From contig JAUCEF010000005.1 in NCBI GenBank assembly GCA_033558025.1, positions 2,294,001 to 2,358,000 of the forward strand: DNA of 64,000 nt, written 5' to 3'. The position numbers were made by a program, and so were the translations under genes. The notes beneath the pieces are model-generated. The model made no database searches and was not told the origin of the DNA. It saw only the letters and a program-made list of their open reading frames with translations. Shown one piece after another: positions 9,849 through 22,260 of the stretch. Source of the stretch: Phytophthora sp. 'mugwort'. Taxonomy: Eukaryota > Oomycota > Peronosporomycetes > Peronosporales > Peronosporaceae. The stretch's first letter is position 1. Each line of letters begins with the position of its first letter.

Positions 9849-12254
9849 TTAATCTGGCGTAAAGGTGATTCCGCCGTCCTTCTGGCGCTTGCCACACAAG
9901 CACCCGAAGAGTTTAACACATGGCAAATCGTAATAGTACTTTTCCTCTGGGTCGCTCAGTACACGATAAGCCTCTTTGAGCTTCTCGTATTTGTACGGCT
10001 CCGTCTCGTTGTTGAAGCGCTTGACCAATGTGTTGTAAGCTGCATCAATCTGCTCGCGACTTGCAGTCTTCACGAGTCCAAGTTTTGCGTACATGTCTTT
10101 AGCTTTCCACATGCGAATCTCGTAATACTCGAGTTGTTGTCGCAACGCTTCGAGTATACGTGCTTCACACGCAGCCCAGTCATACATATGCCGCTCGCAA
10201 AACTTTTTCGCTAAAATCTCCACGTAGTGTATACAACGCTGACCTCCATGCGGTTCCGTTGTGCAAATCCAGTCAGACTCTGGACGTACATACTCCAGCG
10301 TGTGCGATAAGCCTGCATACGTGGCTTGAACAGAAAATAATGTACGTCTTGGCTGCGTGCGGTTGCAATCGACTCGAGTATTGTTGCACACGATCTCTAA
10401 TAGCGTCGTGTTTAATGGTGCAGTCTGGAAGAGATCGTGTTTCTCCATGAACGCGTAGACGACATCGACTGGTTCTTGACCTTCCAAGATTTGCACGTCT
10501 CCGAGTTTCGTGCTAGCTGATTCCCAGACGGGGATATTGACCAGCATTGGCTCGGCACGTGTGCAATTCGGACGTTTGCGCGACTCGTTGCACACTTCGA
10601 TGAGGAATTTTTGTCTTTGACGGAGCGTCAGGTTCCGCATCAGACCGTACTCGTAGATGACGTCGGTGGAATCCTGGCCGTCGTAAAATGGCAATCGTTC
10701 TCGACGACCATCAGGAAGCGTGTAGACTGCTTCGTACAGAATTCCGACATCTCGTGTGCATTCGAGCCCACTCGCTTGACACACACCGGTAACAATGCTC
10801 TTCTTTTCTTGCGGACCTAACTCGTGTTTATTTCCGAATTTGGCTACGGCATCTGCAGGCTCTTCATTCGCAAGCACTTGAAGAATGCCAAGCTGGGACC
10901 CGTTCTGAGCAGCTACGGGCACTTGGAACACTACCGGCGCGTAGCGTGAACAACTGAGCGGCTCGGATTCGTCTTCATCAATTTCTTCTTGGCTGGATGT
11001 TGACTTTGGAGGGCTACATAAACTATCAAGCAAGACTTCGCGGTCTCCGGGTGCTAGATTGTGTTGCTCAGCAAATTCGTAGACGACATCAGCCGGCTCT
11101 TGACCTTCGTAGATATTCACGTAGCCTAGTGTCTGTCCACTGTCATCACTCACTGGCGTCGTTCGAAGAAGTGCCTGACCTCGAGTACACACAATCCCCT
11201 CTTGAGTCCCACAAAGTGCTTGAAACAGTGAAATCTGCAAGTCTCGACTGATGTTGGTCTGTTTAGCAAATCTGTGCACAGCATCGACAAGTTCTTCATC
11301 CTCTCGGATCGACAATACGCCCACGGTTGTACCATTTTCCACGTCAATAGGAGACGCGAAAACAATTGGTTTGAGGCGCTTGCAAGTCACGTACTTGTCA
11401 TCACACACTTTCTTCACCAGATTCTGCCGGAATGGCTTCGCCAATCCGTAGTGCACTCCGAAGTTGTGCACTACATCAGCTGGTTCTTCGCCTAACGGAA
11501 TTCGGAGGGTTCCAAGCTGACGTGGCTCACCAGTCTCGTCATCTTTCACAACAATTCGCTGCGAATACACCACAGGATCTTTTCGTAGACATTGCGTGTC
11601 GCCAATAGCTGAACAAATCACAGCCAGCAATTGCTCCACCGCGAGCATCGACAGCTTGTGATCCTTCACGAACTTGTAGATCTGATCCACCGGCTCGAGA
11701 TGGTCATAGATTTCAAGCTTACCGATCTGTGTCCCTCCGTCTCCGGTGACAGTCTTTGAGTGCATTAAGGCATTGTTTCTCGTGCAAACCACACGAGGTA
11801 CCGCACACACAGCGTTCAGTATCGTCGCTCTTCCTTCGCGTCCGATACCATGTTGCAACGCAAAGCCAAGTACAGCGTCTGCTGGCTCGACGCCCTCCAG
11901 TATCTGCAGCTCCCCCAAAACGCCACCCCCTGGTGCCTGGATCTGCGTCGAATAAATCATCGGAACTTCACGACGACACACTACTCGCGGTTGCTGGCAT
12001 ATCTGCACCAGCACATTGTATCTCCAGTTGGTTGTCTGGCCGTGACGCACACGAAAAGCCTCTAACATGTCCACAGGCTCTTGTCCGGAGAGCAAAAGGA
12101 ACGGTCTCTGCTGTGGTGGGGGCTCTAGAGGAAGCTGCACCTCGAGCAGCACTTCCAACGCCATGCACGAGACGACACACAGCACGAAGAAGCTCAGCCA
12201 TGCAGCGGGGGGAGGAGAAGGCAGCAGACTGCGCGCATCATAGTGGTGTGACAT
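9849..12254 (-). CDS. Membrane/secretory protein with nine Cys-containing repeats and a J-like domain
   Basis: A single exon encodes about 801 residues from ATG at 12254 (MSHHYDARS). The frame is open further upstream, but only to a GTG, and a CACAATTTTCC initiator-like motif overlaps that extension, favouring the internal ATG. A hydrophobic helix near residues 15-45 is a signal anchor or signal peptide. Nine repeats of about 75 residues follow. Each has a LG.L.I strand, an acidic E.EPADVVY.F signature, a helix, and two cysteines (VC...C.R), so they are probably disulphide-bonded in the secretory lumen. At the C-terminus (about 10120-9900) lies a DnaJ-like segment (MYAKLGLVKTASREQIDAAY ... 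AYRVLSDPEEKYYYD) in which the HPD catalytic tripeptide is replaced by FNN. The sequence ends in a Cys-rich tail. I know no characterised homologue; an ER or surface scaffold is inferred. Confidence 0.75.
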   Translation of the reverse strand: MSHHYDARSLLPSPPPAAWLSFFVLCVVSCMALEVLLEVQLPLEPPPQQRPFLLLSGQEPVDMLEAFRVRHGQTTNWRYNVLVQICQQPRVVCRREVPMIYSTQIQAPGGGVLGELQILEGVEPADAVLGFALQHGIGREGRATILNAVCAVPRVVCTRNNALMHSKTVTGDGGTQIGKLEIYDHLEPVDQIYKFVKDHKLSMLAVEQLLAVICSAIGDTQCLRKDPVVYSQRIVVKDDETGEPRQLGTLRIPLGEEPADVVHNFGVHYGLAKPFRQNLVKKVCDDKYVTCKRLKPIVFASPIDVENGTTVGVLSIREDEELVDAVHRFAKQTNISRDLQISLFQALCGTQEGIVCTRGQALLRTTPVSDDSGQTLGYVNIYEGQEPADVVYEFAEQHNLAPGDREVLLDSLCSPPKSTSSQEEIDEDESEPLSCSRYAPVVFQVPVAAQNGSQLGILQVLANEEPADAVAKFGNKHELGPQEKKSIVTGVCQASGLECTRDVGILYEAVYTLPDGRRERLPFYDGQDSTDVIYEYGLMRNLTLRQRQKFLIEVCNESRKRPNCTRAEPMLVNIPVWESASTKLGDVQILEGQEPVDVVYAFMEKHDLFQTAPLNTTLLEIVCNNTRVDCNRTQPRRTLFSVQATYAGLSHTLEYVRPESDWICTTEPHGGQRCIHYVEILAKKFCERHMYDWAACEARILEALRQQLEYYEIRMWKAKDMYAKLGLVKTASREQIDAAYNTLVKRFNNETEPYKYEKLKEAYRVLSDPEEKYYYDLPCVKLFGCLCGKRQKDGGITFTPD

Positions 12255-12699
12255 GCTGGAAGAGCGCAATTGATTCGCGTCCCTTCGTCCGGATACCAGG
12301 AAAATTGTGACGTGGTGCACACATGGCTACATTTTCGACGGATATGGACAAGTATTATTACATATGCTATTTAGTGGTGGGGCGATTGGCCACGCGATTG
12401 TGCTCGCGCGATTCAATCAATCGCCCAGGGAAATTTTGAGTAGAACCCACAATACCTTAATCTTATTTTTTTTAGTAGTAGGAATACTTTGAACACACAC
12501 GATGCAATTCCATTAAGACTGATGGCGCTCTGCTCCATTGAACATTAGTCAAGGTTAGTAAAAACGCTTACGTAGCGATTTTCATCGTCTTTAAACTCCA
12601 TGGCAACGTCCAAGTCATCAGCAGCATGTCGTTGTTCATAGATTACCTCACACTGTATTCACTTTTCACTTGTCGATCTTGTTGCCAGACAGCCAACCA
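12255..12699. other. Intergenic region upstream of the repeat/J-domain gene
   Basis: This 445-base gap lies between the start of the repeat/J-domain gene and the stop of the tuberin gene. An initiator-like CACAATTTTCC (minus strand, about 12298-12308) sits some 45-55 bases before the proposed ATG. Nothing else was recognised. Confidence 0.45.
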
Positions 12700-15600
12700 T
12701 TACACGTTAAGTTTCCATTCATCTGCGGTGGCAAGTCGAAGACCCAATTGCTTGATTTGCTTCAGCCGCTCTTCACAATTCATGCCAAACCCAACCAGAT
12801 CCTGATGGAACACTTGACACGCTAAATTTGCGTTCAGGCAGGTGAATCGCACGCTTTCCGAGATAATCGAGCTCGAGACAATCTGGGTGCCGTATAACGG
12901 CCCGAACGGGGGAATTCCTGGCTTGACGTGTACTTCTGTGCGGTACTCGCGGTCATTCAAAGGTTGAATGACGATGTGAATGTCATTAAACTGTCCAGAT
13001 AGTGTTTGCAGGTCGTAGTCTTCATCGCATTCCTGTATCACACCCAATACGTCGCCAACACTCAGTTGCAACCCCCTTACATATAAATTAATTCCCTTTG
13101 TGCTTGAGTTCTGTCAGTACCTTAAACACAACGTGGACGAAATCGTTACCAATATGGCGCTTTTTCTTCATCGATGAAAAGTTGTCTGCAGCAGAGCCAA
13201 CAGATCGATTGCTTTCCGGAACCATCATCGTGGCCACGTGAAACATAATCTGTAAGTATAACAATAACAGCATTACTATCACAGCACAGCAATGTCAGCA
13301 ATAACGGATGCATCACAAGTACCTGAACGCAGGCATCCTTATAGATGAGGCCGAATTTGCCATCGCTGTTGTTTGTTGTGTCAAGCCCACCTGTGTATCC
13401 CGGAAGCCCCTCTAATTTCGTGAAAGTACCGAGGCCACGCAAGAATCGCAGATAGCGCAGCGATCCTCCTGCGTTCCCCAGGATAGCAGATTCAGAAGAT
13501 TGCGTTCCGTCCCGAACGTATAATACGCCAATTTTGTGCGTTTCGTACTCCGGAGTACGATCCAGCACACTGAGCGCCAGGTTCAGCGAAGGTCCATCAC
13601 TGAGCAATTGTGGGCGGTTTTCCACCGTGATATCAAAGAGCTGCATCATCAAATACGTGGGATCGTACTGATCTTCCTTGGACAAACTCGGCATGCCCCC
13701 GACAGCAGGTAATCTAGAAGAAGAAGAAGAAGTATTGTTGTCCGAAAAATGGAGAACTCTTGGTGCTTGTAGGGAGATGCTTGGTGGTTCGTCCATGCTG
13801 TCATCGAGCAAAAATTCATCCATTTCGTTCCCACTTTCTTCATCGTCATTCTTCACATGCCCTTGAAAGGCTTCGGGATCATCATCACTATCTTCAATGC
13901 CTTCCCGAATAACACGAATGGCGGGTTTGCCTGACGAACCCTCGTGTCCATCATCTCCTTCGGCTTGCCTGGAACGACCCCTATTGTTTTGGGGAACGGG
14001 GCGACTCACATTTCGTGGCGGCTGGCGACGCACTACGAATAACAACAATATCAATACACGACGTTAGTCCTACTAATCCTGCTATAACAAATCTGTTCAA
14101 CGCATGGTTACTTACCTTGTGCGCTGTCGCAATAGTATGATGGCGATCCACCAATACCATCGTACGCAGGTAGCGGCGGTAATGCTGTCGCTGCGGGGGA
14201 ATGCTGAAAAGTGTCTGCCACTGCAGTTTGCAGCGCTGAATCAATACGTGGTTCTGCATCTCGGCAGGTATTCATGCCCCGTCCATCGCGAGGGCTACAT
14301 TTGCCTTCCGAATGTGACAGCGACCGCGGCGAATTTCTTGCCTGACTTGGATACGACGGCCTGAGCTCAGCTGGGAGTGCCAATCGTTTCGTAGCAACAG
14401 CACTTCTACTTCCAGCTATCCCTGTTGGATGCTGGTCTGGTCCGTTGGGGCTTATGGGACTACTACCAGTTTCGCAATCCCTATCCAAATGAAAGCGTGC
14501 GAAATGTAGAGAGAAGGCTGCTGAGTTTAGCGATAGATCGTGGCATGCACCAAGCTCCCAACGGCTTGTACAGTTAGCTCTCCGGATCACAAGTGATGCA
14601 TCTCCCGTCGAATTTGTCGTGATTGTGACCAATGACCTCTTGTAAACCCAAGATCTTGACCTCGTTTGGCGCAAATCGCCGGTCATACTCGATATCTCAC
14701 TTTCTTCGTTTAGATACTGCTGTCGACTACAGAGGGCTGACGGAGCTAGCGCTGATTGGGAATACGCGTAGCACATCAAGAAATCGACGGCGGCCTCTGC
14801 AAGAAGGCTGTTCGCACGACGTGTGCATTGCTGTAGCGTTGGCATGGCCAGAGCCGCCAGTGGAATCCTATTCTTGCGGTCACTTTGATGAATAACTTGG
14901 CAGAGAAGACGGAAAGCAAGATAGGCCAGTTGTCTTGACTTGGCGTATTCGAATCCAAGTAGCAGTGCCTCAACAATTGACTTCCGTGCAGGCAACACAC
15001 TATCTTCCGGTTCCTCAGCGAGTATCGGCACCAAGGCACCCAATAATTCGAGTACAGCAACGAATGCATCAGGCCGAAAGTCACCATCCACCGTCGTAAC
15101 ACATGCACGCAAACTTTGGAGTATTTCGTCAAGTTGGCCAAGTACTGACCCCGGCGCGAGCAGCGCTAACAGGCTTAACGCAGTCGTCGTGGTGTGCAGC
15201 AGCCTAAACTCAGACTCGAAGAGTTGTCGCAGGAACTTCTGTAATCGAACTCGATCTTCTCGTGACGGACGTCCTGGTGTACTTGTGCGTGCAGTCGCTG
15301 ATCTCAATGCAGATTTACTCACGGATCCGGATAGCGCATTAAATAGATTCCCATGGGATGCAGACGTCTGAAAACGCGACAACACTCGAGACGTAAACCC
15401 AAGGGGTGTGCCAGATGCGTACGGATCACTAACGCCAAGCCGAGATTCTGGTTCTTTGTGGTGATAGAGCATACTCGGCGAAGACACTGACGACGATAGA
15501 GTTGAATCATCTCCAGCCGCGCCGCCAGCGAACAAATCCTTCTCGGCAACAGCCAAGCGTAGTTCCATTGCACCGATCAGACATCGTGTGAGTTCTTGCA

Positions 15601-18600
15601 CTGCGTTGTCGTGCAATTCAGCCTCATAGCTAACAAGAAGTTGCAGCAATTCGATCCCCATTGCTAGAAACCGCGTTTTAGCAAGTAAAGCTGCGGTTGC
15701 CTGCACACTCGCACAGAACGACACGTCGGTGTTGTCACTCCCATCAGTACTCATGGACCTTGTTGATACATGAATCGAGCGAACCAGCTCTGCATCTGTC
15801 AGCGGGATTGAGTGACCGGCACGTCTACAATCTTCTTGTGACTTGTGGTGCCGAGGGATCAATGCCACTGCATTTACTCCACTCGAATTCAGGTCGCTTT
15901 TCTGATCATGAAGCAATTTGTCGACCTCGTCGGAAATAGCAGCGCGACCAAAGGCTCGATAATCAATACTAGCGACGACCTTCGCTGAGACCTCGCTAAT
16001 ATCCACATCTTCAAGAATGGCACGGTTTTCCAGCATAGTCTTAATACCTTGTACGGCCATACGGAAAAGCTCCGCGTCGGGTTCAGCACTCACCAGCGTT
16101 AGTAAAGCGCGGAACGCACGGGCCACTGGCACACAGGCAGCTGTCAACTTCACGCCAGCCGCGCTGATGCGTGCAGCACGACGAGACACAAACAAGAAAC
16201 GCGACGTGCGGATTTGTTGCTGCTCTTTCCATTGGAGTTTTCCATCAGTTGCACGGGCTTCACACACGTACAGCAAACACGATAGCGCGACATGCCGAAC
16301 GGCACGACTTCGGTGGGTTTCCACTGTTGTGGCAAGAAGATCATACATGCGCACAGCACGGGCTGGTGGCAAATGGTCGAAAGCTGACGAGAAAAGAGCA
16401 ACGATGCCCGACGCTGCCACAAGCTGAGCGTCTTCGTTACTCGAAACCGCCATGGCACTAGCCAGGATATCTAGCAGCGCGTCAAACTTGACGCTTTCCA
16501 GTTGTCGTGCCACCTCAATGATAAACCCAAGAGCACGGCGACGAACCTCTGTGTCGGGGTCTTCGTATACTCGACCAAGTGTCGGAATCACTATTTCTTC
16601 AATTACGCGGTCCTCGCACACATTGCGGCTCGTCCAAAGATTGACACGTAGTACTTTAAGTGCCTCCAAGCGCACTGTACTCGGTACAGGAAGGGCATCA
16701 CCGTCAGGAGTAACGCATGAGAAAAATGTTCGCATTGCAGCCGACAAAGTTGACAGCCAATCCAGGTGGTATCCTGGATGGGCAGCTTCAGCACGCTGTC
16801 GCAACAGAAAGAGCATGGAGTTTTCACTGAGATGCGGTAAATACTCCTCCAGAATATGGAGAAATTCGTCCACATCTCCAGCAAATTGGTGTTGCTCCAC
16901 AAGGTCTTCCACGGCTTGCAGAGTATCGAGGAGCTCGCGGGGAATTCGGGTTTGTTGAATTGATACTGAAAGTGGATGCTGCGGTTGATCAGGTAAATCA
17001 TTAGCCGGGTGAATAGCCGTTGTGCGCTGTATTTTTGCTTCTGATCCCCGATTATCCAGCAGTAAAGATCGCTGAGGAGCTTCTTCGATCTCATTTTCAT
17101 CAGTCATGGACACCCATGGCCTTAGTGTCCGCAACATACGCAAAATAATGTCCCATTCCATAACCAAGCGCCGTTTATCACGGTTACTGCTCGAATTTGA
17201 GGTAGTTGCTCCACTTGATGCAGCGTCATTGCTACTGTCTCCAGAATATAATTTTGCCGACGTTGTACCGGAACTTGTACCGCTTTGCCCACCACCCGAT
17301 GGATGTGCGAAACCAAACTTCTTGACAAGGCGCTGTATAGACAAAATGACCTCAAATATGACTACTCCCCGGCAACATTGTAGTGCTTGCTCGAGTGCCA
17401 GCAAGATGGGAGCCCACGCAATATCGTCAAACTTGGCAACTCGCTGAGAACCCCAACTGGACATCCCTACAAAAAACACGGCGCCTCGGAGAACCCACGG
17501 GGAGTTCGCCCCCGTCGGGTGCTCCAGTACTTGAAGAAGACCCCGAAGTGCAAGGAAGCCCGAACTCCCATTCAGTAGTAGCTTCATCACGGACCACGTC
17601 CCATGCCCATCAGCGTTCACAAGACAACAGAGCGACCGCAGACACGCCGGGGTGCTCGCTGCATACGCTAAATCATGCGCTGCCAGGACTTGATAAAAGG
17701 CGACAAACCTGTGGCAAGCGTCTAAATCATTGCGGCTCCAAGCCATATCACAACGCGCACTTATGACCGACACAATAGCAATCACCTTGTCGCGATCCAG
17801 TGCTCGAGGACTGCGACGCAAAATACTCTGAATGAGGCCAAGCAGATCGCGCTGAGCGTCGGACTGCTCCAATAAACGCAGCAGGAACCAGCCTAACTCG
17901 ACGTGGAAAGGCTCCAGATGACGTCCATCCTGCGTCAACGCACGCAGAGCTTTCTGCCGCAGCAGAAAGTCCCCGGGAGGGTGTGTCTCTAGTCGTAGAT
18001 AGACCTTCCTTCTCAGCGCCGGTGTCAGCCTTTCTCCAAAGCGCAGTAAGCACAGCTGCACCACTTCAAAAGCCAGTGCACGCACACTAGGATTACGATG
18101 GTCAAACAGGTCCGCGATGCAGTCCAGTAGTGCGTCGATCTCTGCGAGCGTCAGTGTCGCCCTTGCCGTCTGTATCCTGTCACTGGAACTCATGGAGCTG
18201 AAGCTACTGAACGTGGAGCTGTTACTTGCGACCAAGCTGCGTCTCTCGTCTCCAGCAGCTTCGTCTTCTTCCTGTACACTGTCCAGGGCCTCCCTGTCCA
18301 CGAGCGAGAGCCCGGGCCCGGGAAACGTGGCTGACGTCACTCCTGCATTTACCGATGCAGGCGTCTGCGCCTTCAGCAGTGCTAACACGCGCTCCACGTC
18401 CCGGACGAAGGCGCGCTCCTCGGAGCGTTGTCTCTGGCGTCTGCAGAGACGTTGGAGCTGCAGCACCAGCTCTGAGGACGCGCGATCGCCGTCATCTCCA
18501 CCGCTGCGGCTTCTGCTGCGTCGACCGATGCCCGAGCTGAGGCTGAAGCCCTTTCCGCGCGAAGCGGCCACACCACTGGACGAAGACCGACGCAAGTCCG

Positions 18601-18820
18601 GCGCGGCTATCGACAATGTAGCAGCATCTGGAGTTTCGGACGCGTCGCAATTCGGCTGCTGCTGAGCGATAGAAGAGGTCTCGGAGGCGGTGGATGTGTC
18701 AACATGGTCGTCCGACACATCATCTTCTGCGAGCGGGTCGAAGTTCGCGTCGGGGGAGCCCGTGGGGACGGCCGCGGCTACCGGAAGAGCACCGCTCGGC
18801 GCAGGCTCCGCCTCCTCCAT
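12700..18820 (-). CDS. TSC2: Tuberin (TSC2) homologue, RapGAP-domain GTPase activator
   Basis: Four exons were reconstructed: 18820-14116, 14032-13323, 13249-13121 and 13032-12700. The introns are 83, 73 and 88 bp (donors GTAAGT, GTACTT, GTACTG). They join in frame to give about 1958 residues, slightly longer than human tuberin (1807). The N-terminal two thirds is a helical-repeat tuberin-type scaffold (VLRGAVFFVGMSSW; repeated LEVVxLCLLRFG-like helices). The C-terminal RapGAP domain spans exons 2-4: YETHKIGVLYVRDG, YLRFLRGLG, GYTGGLDT, the catalytic asparagine segment KKRHIGNDFVHVVF (Asn codon at 13147-13145) and TLSGQFNDIHIVIQPL. Tuberin acts with hamartin as GAP for Rheb and so restrains TORC1. 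The asparagine thumb is intact, so activity is expected. A Ser-rich low-complexity stretch separates scaffold from GAP and is a likely phosphorylated linker. Confidence 0.9.
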
Positions 18821-18921
18821 TTGGCTCGGATCAGATTTGCATCAGACATCAACACAACTTGCAACTGGACCCGAAAGTTGCAACGAGGAATGCATGTCAC
18901 CTCGGCAACTTCAAGTGCAAT

Positions 18922-20256
18922 GTATTAATACGACGGTACCATCCCATATAAGAATCGATCGAGGCCACAAGCTTCCGGAGGCACTTCAATGAAACTCCAG
19001 TCTCAACAAATTTGAACGGCTCCGCAGGTAATCACCGCCTTTTGAAACAGAAACCTCCGTCCTATTTTTCGTTTTCATCCATGGGAGAGGCAACCCAACA
19101 GCCGAATACACCCAGTACTGAAGAAGAATATAAACAAGAGGGTCCAGATGATGCTCCACCGCCAGGTTTGCCGTCTCTCGCTTCCATTCTACACGAAATG
19201 CCCAAGCCATCGTCATTGTTCCAGAAGTCAGCTGATCTTCCCGAAAGCGCGGTACGCGCTACCGACCGAGCCTGTTTCGCTTGGGCTTAGTGTCGTACAC
19301 ACCATGGCCGACGACGACATCGGAGCTGAGGTTGCCAGCATGCTTGGTTGCTGACGATTGGGACGAACAGCACCGTCAACCGCCAGTGGACGTTGAGGAG
19401 AAGGGCGCTTCCATCGTCATCGGTGGCAGGGACCCGAGCCCAAGCAAACCAGATGAGTCATTTCCAACGTTATCGGTGGCACCGACCGCTTTCGGGAACT
19501 CTTGGCACACACTCGGAACCCTTGGATGGATGAATACAACAAGCATATCGTAGCTATGGACAGTAGAATAAGGCTGTTAACAAGTTGTCGTCGTCACTGT
19601 CCGACGGAGAGGGTGTTAAGAACCGCGCAATATGCTTTTTGTACTCATCCATCCAATGGATCCGAGTGTGTGCCAAGAGTTCCCGAAAGCGGTCGGTGCC
19701 ACCGATAACGTTGGAAATGACTCATCTGGTTTGCTTGGGCTCGGGTCCCTGCCACCGATGACGATGGAAGCGCCCTTCTCCTCAACGTCCACTGGCGGTT
19801 GACGGTGCTGTTCGTCCCAATCGTCAGCAACCAAGCATGCTGGCAACCTCAGCTCCGATGTCGTCGTCGGCCATGGTGTGTACGACACTAAGCCCAAGCG
19901 AAACAGGCTCGGTCGGTAGCGCGTACCGCGCTTTCGGGAAGATCAGCTGACTTCTGGAACAATGACGATGGCTTGGGCATTTCGTGTAGAATGGAAGCGA
20001 GAGACGGCAAAGCTGGCGGTGGAGCATCATCTGGACCCTCTTGTTTATATTCTTCTTCAGTACTGGGTGTATTCGGCTGTTGGGTTGCCTCTCCCATGGA
20101 TGAAAACGAAAAATAGGACGGAGGTTTCTGTTTCAAAAGGCGGTGATTACCTGCGGAGCCGTTCAAATTTGTTGAGACTGGAGTTTCATTGAAGTGCCTC
20201 CGGAAGCTTGTGGCCTCGATCGATTCTTATATGGGATGGTACCGTCGTATTAATAC
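18922..20256. mobile_element. Foldback element: 1.33 kb near-perfect palindrome
   Basis: Two inverted arms of about 630 bp (18922-19548 and 19629-20256) flank an unrelated loop of about 80 bp. The outer ends read CGACGGTACC...GGTACCGTCG and are bordered on both sides by TATTAATA, an 8 bp direct repeat that could be a target-site duplication (TATTAATA is itself palindromic, so the exact edge is ambiguous by 1-2 bases). Both arms carry the same coding-looking stretch (SMGEATQQPNTPSTEEEYK and MADDDIGAEVASMLGC), frameshifted between segments, suggesting a captured host gene piece. Identity falls only near the loop. It fits a foldback or long-TIR non-autonomous DNA transposon; a de novo inverted duplication is the alternative. 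No transposase is present. Confidence 0.7.
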
Positions 20257-20317
20257 CAGACTAGACTACCATATAGCACGTTAAACCTCGACGGAATATC
20301 TTCCTCTTCACTGTTAC

Positions 20318-22260
20318 TTATGGCTGAGCAGACTCTTTGACTGCATGGCAGCATCCGTGCAAGTCCGAGCTGTTCTTGCCGTTCGGGTCCTCGGGCACGT
20401 CCAACGTCGGGTTGCGGTCGAAGAAGCGTTCCGGGATCATCTTGAAGCCCGCGTAGTCCACGGGCACATGGCCCAGTCCTCGACCCGTGGGAAGTGCGTG
20501 AGGCCGAATGCGTGCCATACGACGATGTCCTCACCATCGACCGGGCGGTTGCCCTTCACGTAACTAGGCAGACCGGCAAAACCCGGTGCTGGTTGGGGGT
20601 GTAGCCCGCGGCCCATAACTCGTCGCGAGCGTACTTTGTGACCCACAGGTGCTTGGTCGAGAAGTTGGCGCGCTTCCAGATGGACGATGCGTCTGCAGCA
20701 AGGAGCAACGATTGACCCTCCGGGAAGAGCGCGTAACCCGTAGAGCGACCGAGACGGTTCTTGACCTCGCTCGAGGCGATACGCCACACTCGGCTCTTGT
20801 CCATCGCCGCCACGCGCTGGGCGTCACTTTCGGTTTTGAGGCGAGTTGCCGTACGCATGAAGGCGTTGCCGCGCGGGTTGTCGGTGCTGATCGGCACGCC
20901 TTGGCTTCCAGCTCATCGACATGATACTTGTTACCGTCAATGGCCATATCTAGGCGTGCCGAGAACAGGTGCTGGTGGCACGGTACGCCAAGACGCGGGG
21001 CCATTTCAGTGGCGTATTCGGACTCACCCTCCGGTTATCCCGATGTGAAGACGTGCGTGCCCGTTGCCTTGCAATCCAGCTCGATCCTGCCATCCAGGTA
21101 GAAGTACCAGTAGAAGCCGTAGTCGTAGTTGCCAACCGTCACGAAGAAGGAGGCCACAAAGCGACGTTGACGACGTACCGTGCTAATGGGTGGCGTGGCC
21201 AGCACGTTAGTGTGTTTCCAGAGCGTGCCAACATCCTCTTCATGCATGCAGATAGCGTTCTTGATCACGAACGGTTCGCAGAAGTCATCCATGACCGTCG
21301 CGTCGAGATACTGAATCTTGCCAAGACAGTCACAGCCCAAGACGAGCGAGTTTGCGAGGCGGCCAAACTGGTACTCACGAGCGTCGAAGTAGTTCTGCCA
21401 ATCGTGTGTAGGCGAAGGCTAACCGTACGGCACCATCATCTCAGACACCGATGCACGTTCAGGATCTTGCGCTTGCGGTCACGGTCCTTGAATGAAATGT
21501 CGTGCAGCGTGAGCCCCTCACGGTCGTTGAAGCCGACGCGGATCTCCCAGTTCTGCCACGACACAATATTGTCCTTGACAGTGAAGCTGGCGCCTTCGGG
21601 CTGCTTGATGTGCAGGGGCTTCATGTGTCTCGTGACCTTAGGGTCCAGATAATCACCGGACTCCATCGGGATATGCGTGTAGCCCGTGTCAACCAATTTT
21701 AATACCACGCGGTTCATCAGATCGACGTGCGCCACGAGTCGTCGATCGGGTGGCCATACATAGCGTGTGTGCCTCTCAACCTTAAGGAAACTCAGTACGC
21801 GGATCATACGGTTGCCTTCCTCGCCTTCGTATCCGAAGACACCGGCCGAGAACTGCTCTCCACGCACCATGTCGAGGTCGGTGATGCCGCGCTTGGCCAG
21901 CGCCGCAACATCCCAGTAGTCCTATTCCAATATCGGGATTTGTCCATCGGTCTTGGGGTCCAGCTCCACATCCTTGACGATGCGGTGGATTACGACGTCC
22001 ACCACGAAGTCGCGCGTGGTATTTGTGGCTTGGTCGAGTACCAGCACGCCGATCTCGCGCGGAATCTCGGTCAACTGGCCGGCATTGAACTTGTCCAGTG
22101 TGGCGTGGTCGGGCACGAACAGCATCACGTACGCGTAGCGCAACTCCGGGCTCGAGTACCCGGCGTCCGCGAGCACTTGCTTAACAATGCGGACCTCATA
22201 AGCTTGACGGGATCAAGCGGGTACTTAATATCGTTGGAGGGTGTGTGAGCACTGGGAGCC
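20318..22260 (-). pseudogene. Copper amine oxidase pseudogene
   Basis: Successive minus-strand frames carry copper/topaquinone amine oxidase (primary-amine oxidase) segments in the right order: an N-terminal KYPLDP and [55 protein letters not shown]; the TPQ site [12 protein letters not shown] (about 21118-21131); a copper-ligand [10 protein letters not shown]; and a C-terminal [21 protein letters not shown]-like end. In-frame stops occur at 21922-21924, 21419-21421 and 21035-21037. Frameshifts occur near 22195, 21440, 20900, 20590 and 20520. Live enzymes oxidise primary amines to aldehydes with release of ammonia and hydrogen peroxide. The 5' end is rearranged: the bases around the putative ATG reappear inverted at 22311-22345. 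Confidence 0.85.

Noticed and set aside
12255..12320. Upstream extension of the repeat/J-domain protein to 12320
   Set aside because: It begins with GTG and overlaps an initiator-like motif; the ATG at 12254 precedes the hydrophobic anchor directly.
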